Below are positions 57,302 through 64,000 of a stretch of DNA of 64,000 nucleotides, in pieces; positions within the stretch are counted from its first letter, which is position 1; each line of letters opens with the position of its first letter. The translations under genes were made by a program, and so were the position numbers. Source of the DNA: Hyphomicrobium_A sp963817485 (GTDB taxonomy: Bacteria; Pseudomonadota; Alphaproteobacteria; Rhizobiales; Hyphomicrobiaceae); contig CAWFOR010000025.1 of assembly GCA_963817485.1 (NCBI GenBank), positions 43,080-107,079 of the forward strand, read 5' to 3'. The notes under the pieces were generated by a model, which had not been told where the DNA came from, made no database searches, and saw nothing but the letters and a program-made list of their open reading frames with translations.

Positions 57302-57556
57302 ATGAGACGTTTAGCGAAGGCTGCGTTGTTGGCTGCCGGCGCATTGGCGCTGGCCGCCACAAGTGCGTCTGCCGAGATCGCCTGCAACGACGAAGGCGAA
57401 TGCTGGCACATCAAGGGCAAAGCCGACTTCTACAAGCCCGAACATGGCATCCACATTCACCCTGATAATTGGAAGTGGGGTGAGAAGGAGCACTTCAAGT
57501 GGCGCGAGCACGAAGGCCACGGGCTCTGGAAGGGCGGCGTTTGGGTCGTTCTCTGA
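57302..57556 (+). CDS. Small secreted protein with paired cysteines; paralogue of 3790-4041
   Basis: 84 residues: signal peptide (MRRLAKAALLAAGALALAAT, cleavage near ASAE), then IACNDEGECWHIKGKADFYK and WKWGEKEHFKWREHEGHGLW. It shares most positions with the 83-residue product of 3790-4041, including both cysteines, the signal peptide core and the Trp/His-rich end. The ribosome site is AAGGGAG. A terminator follows, so it too is a single-gene unit. Function unknown; the conserved His and Cys would allow metal binding. Confidence 0.75.
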   Translation: MRRLAKAALLAAGALALAATSASAEIACNDEGECWHIKGKADFYKPEHGIHIHPDNWKWGEKEHFKWREHEGHGLWKGGVWVVL

Positions 57557-57570
57557 TGCCTAACGAAAGG

Positions 57571-57596
57571 CCGTCCCTCAACTAGGGGCGGTTTTT
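57571..57596 (+). terminator. Rho-independent terminator after 57302-57556
   Basis: CCGTCCCT-CAACT-AGGGGCGG forms an 8-bp stem (one G-T) followed by TTTTT, 14 bp after the stop codon. Confidence 0.85.
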
Positions 57597-57662
57597 GCGT
57601 TCAGCGAGGGTTCATCCGAGCGAGCGCCATTTCAATTCCGGCAATTGAATGGGAGCAACACC

Positions 57663-57953
57663 ATGAAAATGCTCGGATATGGCCTAACTGCCTTCGCCGT
57701 CGCGTCGGTACCAACTGCCGCTTCCGCCGCCGACCTCTACGACTACCCGCCGCCGCGCGCGGCCTACATCGCACCGCCTCCCCCGCCGCCGGTTTACCCC
57801 GCTTACTACTACGGCCATCCGCGTCCGTATCCGTACTACGCCGCATATCCGTACTGGGGACCGCGTTTCGGCTACTGGCACCGTCCATATTGGCGCGCCG
57901 GCTACTGGGGCGGTCGTGGTTGGGGCCATCGCGGTTGGGGACGACGCTGGTAA
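57663..57953 (+). CDS. Secreted Pro/Tyr/Trp/Gly-rich protein, unknown function
   Basis: 96 residues. Signal peptide MKMLGYGLTAFAVASVPTAA, cleavage near SAA, then YDYPPPRAAYIAPPPPPP and an aromatic end (RPYWRAGYWGGRGWGHRGWG). ATG 57663 is chosen for the GGGAGCAAC site before it. Resembles the exported Tyr/Trp-rich proteins of other Hyphomicrobiales. No enzymatic motif. Confidence 0.62.
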   Translation: MKMLGYGLTAFAVASVPTAASAADLYDYPPPRAAYIAPPPPPPVYPAYYYGHPRPYPYYAAYPYWGPRFGYWHRPYWRAGYWGGRGWGHRGWGRRW

Positions 57954-58132
57954 TCACTACGCTTGCATAACTTCGCTTGAACTTATGACGCGGCACCGCC
58001 TTCACAAGGGTGGTGTCGCGACAGTCCTGTCGATGCCGACCCATTTGAACGGCTTGAGCATACCCGTCCACAAATCGCCGACCTTGTGGGCTAGCGAAGG
58101 CCGCAAGTGTTCGTCCTGGACGGGGGTTCAGT

Positions 58133-58483
58133 ATGCGTTTCAAGTATGAGACTCCAGGCTTTCTGCGCCGAGCGGCGATCGGCATCTCGGCACCGCACAG
58201 GTGGCGGACCAACGTCCGGCCCTGGATCTTCGACAGCCACAGCGGCATCCGGTTTCAACTCACCGAGGGCGAAGAGATCGTCATCAACCGCCTGGCTGCG
58301 TGTGTGGCGCAGAGGGAGCCGAGCGCAACCACGGACTCCGCCTTCGACTATCTGGCCGATGCGATCGTCAGGCGCCGTCTCGGGTATGGCACCGATTGGC
58401 GCACCCTTGCCAACTGGACGGTCGGGGATTGGCACGGGTGGATCAACGCGGCCGAGGAACGTCACGTTCAGGCAGCGGCCTAA
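58133..58483 (+). CDS. Hypothetical soluble protein
   Basis: 116 residues without signal peptide or membrane segment: MRFKYETPGFLRRAAIGISA, RFQLTEGEEIVINRLAACVA, and a Trp-rich end (RTLANWTVGDWHGWINAAEE). Composition looks like a real globular protein. Located in a row of small plus-strand genes, 20 bp before the next. I do not recognise it. Confidence 0.5.
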   Translation: MRFKYETPGFLRRAAIGISAPHRWRTNVRPWIFDSHSGIRFQLTEGEEIVINRLAACVAQREPSATTDSAFDYLADAIVRRRLGYGTDWRTLANWTVGDWHGWINAAEERHVQAAA

Positions 58484-58502
58484 GCCGCATACGAGAGCGG
58501 AA

Positions 58503-58802
58503 ATGCTTGCACGGTTCCTCAAGTCTCTTCTGGCCCCGGTCCTGGCGGCGAGCCTTATCGCGACCTCTGTGCAGCCGGCCGAAGCGCGCCGCGGTCGAGG
58601 CATGTTTGCAGGGATAGCGTTTGGTCTCGTGGCGCTGGCGATTATCGAGGCCTCGCGCCATCGCCGGCACCACCATCGGTACGTCGAAAGGTATGCCGAG
58701 CCGCAGCCCGAGCCGCAATGTGAGTGGCGCGGCCGTACCTGCTTCGACAACAAGTACGGCGACCATGTTTGCCAGGGCGGCGAGTACAGTTGCCGGCCGT
58801 AG
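58503..58802 (+). CDS. Small exported membrane protein with Cys-rich end, unknown
   Basis: 99 residues. N-terminal signal (LLAPVLAASLIATSVQPAEA), a second hydrophobic stretch (MFAGIAFGLVALAIIEA), a His/Arg-rich segment (SRHRRHHHRYVERYAEP) and an end with four cysteines (CEWRGRTCFDNKYGDHVCQG). Cys spacing suggests disulfides outside the membrane. ATG at 58503. Probably co-transcribed with the hypothetical gene before it. Confidence 0.6.
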   Translation: MLARFLKSLLAPVLAASLIATSVQPAEARRGRGMFAGIAFGLVALAIIEASRHRRHHHRYVERYAEPQPEPQCEWRGRTCFDNKYGDHVCQGGEYSCRP

Positions 58803-58998
58803 CGCGCCGAAGCCCCTGACAATACGACCGCCCGCGACCCGCGCCCTCTCAGCTCGTGAGCACTGCGGTTGTCGACAATCTTCGTGTTACTTTCGCTACA
58901 TCTGCCCACTGAGCGAGCACTTGCTGTCCACAATCCCGACGGAGCCCACGCCAGCCTGCCGTTAAACTCGCGTCTGGTTGCGTTAGTTGGGGGTTGTC

Positions 58999-59874
58999 AT
59001 GTGGCGTAGCGTTGTGTCTTTCGGCGCCCTGGGCGCCGTTGCAATTGGTCTCACCACTCCTGCTTCGGCAGCGCCGGCAGACATGTGGAGCGGTTTTAGC
59101 ATCTCCGCCGGCGGCGGTGTCGCGAAGACGGACACCGACCTCAACGTCGATAGCTCGAACACGGACCGGCTGAGGACCATCACCTTCTTTCCGTTCTTCG
59201 GCTTCCTCTCCGCGGTGGGCCAAGCTACGGGGCACGCGGGACTGACCGACGACGATTGGCACGGCTTTGGCACCGTGCAGGCGGCCTACGATCAGCGGAT
59301 CGGAAACTTCGTCATCGGCGCCTTCGGCGATTTCGACTTCTATCCCGATCATCCGAGCGAGAGCGCCACTGATCCGGTCAACGGCTCCCTGCACTTTACG
59401 TTCAACGGCTTCCAGTTCACACCGAACTTCCCAGTCGCGAACTACGCCTCCGTCTCTTCCAACGCGCAGCTGGAGAACACCTGGAGCGTCGGCGGCCGCG
59501 TGGGCTACCTCGTGGCGCCGAACACGCTGCTCTATGCGCTCGGCGGCTACACCCAGGCGAAGTTCGACGGGCAGGTGAACCTCTCCTACTTCAACCTGTT
59601 CACGGGCCCGCAGACGCTGTCGCTAAATGTCCCCGACGAGCTGCGCGGCTATTTCGTCGGCGCCGGCGGCGAGATGAAGGTCGCCAGCAACATCGCCCTG
59701 CGCCTCGAGTATCGCTATGCGAACTACCGGGGCGAGACCGACAGCGCATCGGCCGGCTTCGCGGGCGGACCGTTCGCGTTCCGCTACACGCAGGGGGCTT
59801 CTGTGCAGGCAAGCCTCGATGAGCAGATCCAGACGGTGCGCGCAGCGATCGTCCTCAAGCTGGGGCAGCCGTAA
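58999..59874 (+). CDS. Outer-membrane beta-barrel protein (OmpA/opacity-like)
   Basis: 291 residues. Signal peptide (VVSFGALGAVAIGLTTPASA), then MWSGFSISAGGGVAKTDTDL and alternating strands typical of small porin-like barrels (WSVGGRVGYLVAPNTLLYAL, GYFVGAGGEMKVASNIALRL, RLEYRYANYRGE). It ends RAAIVLKLGQP, near the usual outer-membrane end. ATG 58999 is chosen; a TTG 12 bases upstream is possible. Likely a member of the Hyphomicrobiales Omp31/Omp25-like group. Confidence 0.8.
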   Translation: MWRSVVSFGALGAVAIGLTTPASAAPADMWSGFSISAGGGVAKTDTDLNVDSSNTDRLRTITFFPFFGFLSAVGQATGHAGLTDDDWHGFGTVQAAYDQRIGNFVIGAFGDFDFYPDHPSESATDPVNGSLHFTFNGFQFTPNFPVANYASVSSNAQLENTWSVGGRVGYLVAPNTLLYALGGYTQAKFDGQVNLSYFNLFTGPQTLSLNVPDELRGYFVGAGGEMKVASNIALRLEYRYANYRGETDSASAGFAGGPFAFRYTQGASVQASLDEQIQTVRAAIVLKLGQP

Positions 59875-59963
59875 GCGGGGAGTGAAGGCGCGGCCGTCGT
59901 CAAGCCGGCACAATCTTGGCTACATTTGGCGCGCCGCTCAAAGAGCCTAGGCAGGAGGCCCAC

Positions 59964-60277
59964 ATGCATACGCCGCAGTCCCGCATGATCGCCGTTTCCG
60001 CGCTTGCGTTCGTTCTGGCGCTCGCGGCGCCGGAGGCCTCCGTCGCACAGCGCACCAAGGGCGATGAAGGCACCGGCGGCGCAGCCGGGTACTCGCCGCC
60101 GGTCGGCACCGGTCCGGCAGCCGATTCCCCCGCCGCGCCCGAGGCCATGCCGCCCCGCCCCCGGATGCCGGACAGGCAGCGCCGGCGCCCGACGCCGCCT
60201 CACCCGACGGCGCCAAGCCCGACGACGGCACGAAAAAGGACGACGGCACTCTGCCGGGCCCCGATCAGCCGGACTAG
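59964..60277 (+). CDS. Secreted Pro/Ala/Asp-rich protein, frameshifted near 60150
   Basis: About 104 residues. Signal peptide (MIAVSALAFVLALAAPEASV), then a Gly/Pro/Ala linker (GAAGYSPPVGTGPAADSP). In the first frame the sequence turns into Arg/Thr-rich noise after PEAMPP; in another frame it continues DAGQAAPAPDAASPDGAKPD to a TAG at 60275-60277, which fits the composition. Low-complexity, probably disordered periplasmic protein. Function unknown. Confidence 0.5.
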
Positions 60278-60304
60278 CGGTCAAACCCGAACGCGGGGTG
60301 GTCG

Positions 60305-60631
60305 ATGGCGACTGGCAGCGACCTGCGCCGCCTCGCGTTGGCACTGGAGGGCACAAGCGAGCATCCGCATTTCGATCGCGCTGCCTTCAAGGTCGCGCGC
60401 ATCTACGTCACGCTCGCCGCGGACAAGCGTTCCGCCAACTTCAAGTTCACGCCCGACGAGCAAGAGTTCAAATGCATGATGATGCCGGACGCGTTTGCAC
60501 CGCTCGACAACGCATGGGGCCGGCAGGGTTGGACCGTCTGCACGCTTGCCAATGTCAGCTCCGCTGAGCTCAAAGCCGCGCTCGAGATGGCCTGGCGGCA
60601 CGCGCAGCCCAAGCCGCGCCGCAAGAGCTGA
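60305..60631 (+). CDS. MmcQ/YjbR-family protein
   Basis: 108 residues: RRLALALEGTSEHPHFDRAA, FKVARIYVTLAADKRSANFK and the end WTVCTLANVSSAELKAALEM. This is the YjbR double-wing fold, with the ALxLxxxxExPHF start. Members may bind DNA; role not established. Convergent with the Lrp-type gene, 18 bp apart. Confidence 0.8.
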   Translation: MATGSDLRRLALALEGTSEHPHFDRAAFKVARIYVTLAADKRSANFKFTPDEQEFKCMMMPDAFAPLDNAWGRQGWTVCTLANVSSAELKAALEMAWRHAQPKPRRKS

Positions 60632-60649
60632 AGCCAACCCGGAATTGAG

Positions 60650-61147
60650 CTAGCCGCGCAACAGATCGCGCAGGCCTTTGCGAGCCACGTCGCGCAAGGC
60701 GAAGCTCGACTTCATGCGGGCTACGCCCGGCAGGCGTGAGAGCTGCTCCTTGTGGATGCGCTCGAAATCTGGAAGGTCGCGCGCCATGACCGTGAGCAGG
60801 TAGTCGTCGTCGCCAGACATCAGGTAGCAGGAGACCACGGAGGGCGCCTTGCCCACCGCCTTCTCGAAGGCCGCGAGCACATCCTCGCTCTGGCTCTTCA
60901 GGCTGATCTGCACGATCACCGTCATGCCGAGATCGAGCGCGCGATGATTTACGTCGGCCCGATAACCCTCGATCACACCCGCTTCCTCGAGCGCCCGTAT
61001 GCGCCGCGCGATGGCAGTGGGCGACAGCGGGATGCGCTCGGAAAGATCGACCTGGCTCAAGCGGGCATCCTCGAGCAGCGCGGCCAGAATGGCCCTATCG
61101 AGCGCGTCTAGAGCCTTCTCCTTCGCTTTCGTGCGTATCTTTGCCAT
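60650..61147 (-). CDS. Lrp/AsnC-family transcriptional regulator
   Basis: 165 residues. N-terminal HTH (LDRAILAALLEDARLSQVDL, LSPTAIARRIRALEEAGVIE) and C-terminal RAM ligand domain (GMTVIVQISLKSQSEDVLAA, SCYLMSGDDDYLLTVMA). Divergent from ald over 129 bp, the standard layout for a regulator that controls alanine dehydrogenase in response to alanine or another amino acid. The basic N-terminus MAKIRTKAKEKALD is unusual but plausible. Confidence 0.92.
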   Translation of the reverse strand: MAKIRTKAKEKALDALDRAILAALLEDARLSQVDLSERIPLSPTAIARRIRALEEAGVIEGYRADVNHRALDLGMTVIVQISLKSQSEDVLAAFEKAVGKAPSVVSCYLMSGDDDYLLTVMARDLPDFERIHKEQLSRLPGVARMKSSFALRDVARKGLRDLLRG

Positions 61148-61276
61148 TTGGCGCAGAATATAGGCATTTCAGCGCAATTCCGCAAAGGAAAAGGCCAAGT
61201 ATCGCTCCCGAATCGCGGCGATTCTCTCAACGCGAAACAAATCGCCGAGAGCTGCCGCGACCTGAAGGAGGGACAC

Positions 61277-62393
61277 ATGCGCATTGGCGTTCCAACAGAG
61301 ATCAAGAGCAACGAATTCCGGGTCGGCCTGGTGGCGGGCTCCGTGCGCGAGCTCGTCGCGCGCGGACACGAGGTGATCGTGCAGTCGGGCGCCGGCGCCG
61401 GCATCTTCGCCGACGACGCCACCTACGAGAAGGCCGGCGCGCGCATCGTCCCGGACGCCGAGGCGGTGTTTGCCGCAGCCGACATGATCGTCAAGGTGAA
61501 GGAGCCGCAGGCGATCGAGTACCGGCGGCTGAGGCCCAACCAGATCCTCTTCACCTACCTGCACTTGGCAGCCGATCCCGAGCAGGCTCGCGGCCTCATG
61601 GCCTCCGGTGCAACGGCGATCGCGTACGAAACGGTGACCGACTTTACCGGCGCACTTCCGTTGCTCGCGCCGATGAGCGAGGTGGCGGGCCGCCTTGCCA
61701 TCGAGGCCGCGGCGAGCGCCTTGCGCCGCCCCACCGGCGGGCGCGGCGTTCTTATGGGCGGCGTCCCGGGCGTTCGCCCCGCGAAGGTCGTGGTGCTGGG
61801 CGGCGGCGTCGTCGGCACGCATGCGGCACGCATGGCCGCTGGCCTGGGCGCGGAAGTTTCCATCCTCGACCGCTCGCTGCCGCGTCTGCGCCAGCTCGAT
61901 GAGCTGTTTGAAGGCCGCGTACGCACGCTCGCCTCCACGCTCGAGACCATCGAGACAGAGGTGTTCGGCGCCGATGTCGTGGTGGGTGCCGTGCTCGTCG
62001 CCGGCGCCAGTGCGCCCAAGCTCGTGAGCCGCGCGATGCTGAAGCAGATGAAGCGCGGCGCCGTGCTCGTCGATGTGTCGATCGACCAGGGCGGCTGCTT
62101 TGAGACGTCCAAGCCGACGACGCACGCCGATCCGACCTTCGAGGTCGACGGGATCATTCATTACTGCGTCGCCAACATGCCGGGCTGCGTCCCGGTGTCC
62201 TCGGCCCAGGCGCTGAACAACGCGACCCTCCCGTTTGTGATCAAGCTCGCCGACAAGGGCTTGGGCGCACTCGACCGCGATCCGCATCTTTCAGCCGGCG
62301 TCAACGTGCGCGGCGGCCGCATCACGCATCCCGCGGTGGCGGGCTCCCTCGGCTTCGACGGGACCGGACATCACGGTCGTCGCCGCGGAGTAG
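61277..62393 (+). CDS. ald: Alanine dehydrogenase, frameshift near C-terminus
   Basis: About 371 residues. MRIGVPTEIKSNEFRVGLVA, catalytic Lys in MIVKVKEPQAIEYRRL, His in FTYLHLAADPEQARGL, NAD+ site VVVLGGGVVGTHAARMAAGL and VSIDQGGCFETSKPTTHADP. It interconverts L-alanine and pyruvate with NAD+. The frame shifts near 62365 after SLGFDG; in the next frame the end reads DITVVAAE then TAG at 62391-62393, giving the usual length. A GGAGGG ribosome site precedes the ATG. Divergent from an Lrp regulator. Confidence 0.94.
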
Positions 62394-62401
62394 CAAACAG
62401 A

Positions 62402-62429
62402 AGCGCGCCGCTCGAACCCGGGCGGTGCG
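62402..62429. terminator. Stem-loop between convergent ald and aminotransferase genes
   Basis: GCGCGCCGC and GCGGTGCGC form a 9-bp stem with one G-T pair around a 10-nt loop, in the 46-bp gap between convergent stops. T-tracts are poor, so strength is uncertain. Confidence 0.5.
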
Positions 62430-62439
62430 CATTTGCATT

Positions 62440-63757
62440 TCAGTTGGCCGACTTCAGAACTTTCTTCATCACGCCGATGAGCTCGTCGATCTCGCTCTTC
62501 TCGATGATGAGCGGCGGCGACAGCGCGATGGTATCGCCCGTGGCGCGCACGAGCAGCCCGCTCTTGAAGGCCTCGAGGTAGCGCGTATAGGCGCGCTTGC
62601 CCGGCTCGCCCGCGCCGGCTCGAGCTCGATTGCACCGATCAGCCCGATGTTGCGGATGTCGATGACGTGCGGCAGCCCCTTGAGCGAATGCACCGCCTCC
62701 TCCCAGTAGGGCGCAAGCTCGGCGGCACGCTCGAACAGCCCTTCGTCCTGATAGATGTCGAGCGTCGCGATGCACGCGGCGCAGGCCAGCGGATGGCCGG
62801 AGTAGGTGTAGCCGTGCAAGAGTTCGATCGCCTTCTCCGGGCCGTCATCAGCGCATCGTGGATATCTTCCTTGACGATCACGGCGCCCATCGGCACGGCG
62901 CCGTTGGTCATGCCCTTGGCGCAGGTGATGATGTCGGGCGAGACGCCGAAGTAGTCCGCGGCGAACGGCGCGCCGACCCGTCCGAATCCGGTGATCACTT
63001 CGTCGAAGATCAGCAGGATGCCGTGCTTGTCGCAGATTGCGCGAGGCGCTCCAGGTAGCCCTTGGGCGGGACAGCACGCCGGTCGAGCCGGCCACCGGCT
63101 CGACGATGACTGCGGCGATGGTCGATGGATCGTGCAGCGCGACGAGCCGCTCCAGTTCGTCGGCGAGATCCGCGCCGCGCTCGGCTGGCCGCGGGAGAAC
63201 GCGTTGCGTCGTCAGGTCGTGCGTGTGGCGCAGATGATCGACCCCGCGAAGCAGCGCGCCGAACGTCTTGCGATTGGCGCCGATGCCGCCGACCGACATG
63301 CCGCCAAAGCCCACGCCGTGATAGCCGCGCTCGCGGCCGATGAGGCGCATGCGGCCGTTGCCCCGCGGCGCGGTGGTAGGCGAGCGCGATCTTCAGCGCG
63401 GTGTCGACGGACTCCGAGCCGGAGTTGGTGAAGAACACATGGTCGAAGCCCTGGCGGCGCGATCTCGAGCGAGGCGGCGCGCGCACTCGAACGCCGCCGG
63501 ATGGCCCATCTGGAACGTGACGGCGAAGTCGAGCTCGCCGCCTGGCGTCTGGATCGCCTCGACGATCTTCGGCCGGCAGTGTCCGGCATTCACGCACCAC
63601 AGCCCCGCCGTGCCGTCGAGAATGCGGCGGCCGTCGGCGGTGACGTAGTGCATGCCCTCGGCGCCGACGAAAAGCGCGGCGCCTGCTTGAACTGACGGTT
63701 GGCCGTGAACGGCATCCAGAAGGCGTCGAGGTCGTTGGTCTTGCGCCGTGGACTCAT
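62440..63757 (-). CDS. Class III aminotransferase (omega-amino acid:pyruvate type), many frameshifts
   Basis: About 440 residues over the extent. Pieces in order: DLDAFWMPFTANRQFKQAP, GRRILDGTAGLWCVNAGHCR, FDHVFFTNSGSESVDTALKI, RERGYHGVGFGGMSVGGIG, AAVIVEPVAGSTGVL, TGFGRVGAPFAADYFGV, CAKGMTNGAVPMGAVIV with the PLP Lys, and the end FKSGLLVRATGDTIALSPPL. These fit beta-alanine/omega-amino acid:pyruvate transaminases. The frame breaks about eight times (near 63680, 63490, 63455, 63365, 63070, 63045, 62850, 62620) and continues each time. The ATG overlaps the gabT-like stop (ATGA). Confidence 0.85.
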
Positions 63758-64000
63758 GGGGCTACCCGGTTGACCGCTTCCGTCAGGCTCGCTTCGAAAC
63801 TGTCCATGCCTTCATTGACCAGCTCGTCGCTGGCGGTCAGCGGCACCAGGAAGCGGATCACGTTGCCGTAGGCGCCGCACGAGAGAAGGATCAAGCCCTT
63901 TTCGTTCGCGGTCTTCATGAGCGTGGATGTGAGCTCCCGGGCAGGGAAGGCCCCGATCCACGTGTTGCCGGGACGCCGGTAGGATGCGATCCAAACAGCC
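63754..64000 (-). CDS. 4-aminobutyrate aminotransferase-like, C-terminal part (runs off right edge)
   Basis: About 81 codons, ending TGA at 63754-63756. LTSTLMKTANEKGLILLSCG and AYGNVIRFLVPLTASDELVN match the C-terminal domain of GabT-type class III aminotransferases. The codons nearest the edge (before residue LTSTLM) align poorly and may hold another indel. The stop overlaps the start of the next aminotransferase, so the two form one operon, probably for catabolism of amines or omega-amino acids. Confidence 0.75.
   Translation of the reverse strand, partial: AVWIASYRRPGNTWIGAFPARELTSTLMKTANEKGLILLSCGAYGNVIRFLVPLTASDELVNEGMDSFEASLTEAVNRVAP

Overview
The window is one GC-rich stretch that looks chromosomal and comes from an alphaproteobacterium, most likely of the order Hyphomicrobiales (Rhizobiales). 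The main pointers are the block chvI-chvG-hprK-EIIA(Man)-HPr-ahcY-divL-tsaE/amgK-murU-addB-addA-trxA, the opposite-strand block aroA-cmk-rpsA-sppA-ihfB-lapA-trpF-trpB-trpA-accD-folC, an AccD lacking most of its zinc-ribbon cysteines, and a TIGR02300 protein. Species cannot be named from the sequence alone.

Layout. 0-4 kb: start of a prolyl iminopeptidase, a two-subunit sodium:solute symporter, mscL, a 33-residue Lys/Ala-rich basic peptide and small secreted proteins. 4.2-6.7 kb: tRNA-Gly(CCC) whose 3' half is repeated exactly (47 bp) 2.4 kb downstream. Between the copies lie a tyrosine-integrase remnant, a NarL-type response regulator and its kinase with a lost N-terminus, so this is a decayed integrative element. 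6.8-10.8 kb: a secreted Gly/Tyr-rich protein, an eRF1-like protein, a single-domain response regulator and a DNA ligase D whose phosphoesterase domain has lost key catalytic residues. The last two genes each have a GGAAC-N17-CGTT match in front, as for the general-stress sigma factor EcfG. 10.8-18 kb: glycosyltransferases, a solute-binding protein, a metallophosphoesterase, a VanX-like dipeptidase and a histidine kinase with a complete ethylene-receptor-like membrane domain. 18-24 kb: HAD phosphatase, amidotransferase, a redoxin with a His/Cys-rich tail, an ArnT-like transferase, pyrE and a HugZ-like protein.

24.8-44.4 kb is the core regulatory and cell-cycle block (ChvGI, incomplete PTS, AhcY, DivL), then cell-wall recycling (TsaE-AmgK fusion, MurU) and recombination (AddAB), ending in thioredoxin and a strong terminator. 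44.5-56 kb is the opposite-strand biosynthesis block. 56-61 kb holds tRNA-Ala(GGC), several small secreted proteins, an outer-membrane barrel and a YjbR-like protein. 61-64 kb holds an Lrp regulator divergent from alanine dehydrogenase, then two class III aminotransferase genes.

Quality warning: at least a dozen genes, including ones expected to be essential (accD, cmk), are interrupted by single-base frameshifts while the protein continues cleanly in another frame. The density is highest in trpB, addA and the last 1.4 kb. This looks like residual sequencing or assembly indels rather than gene decay, and such genes are annotated here across their whole extent.
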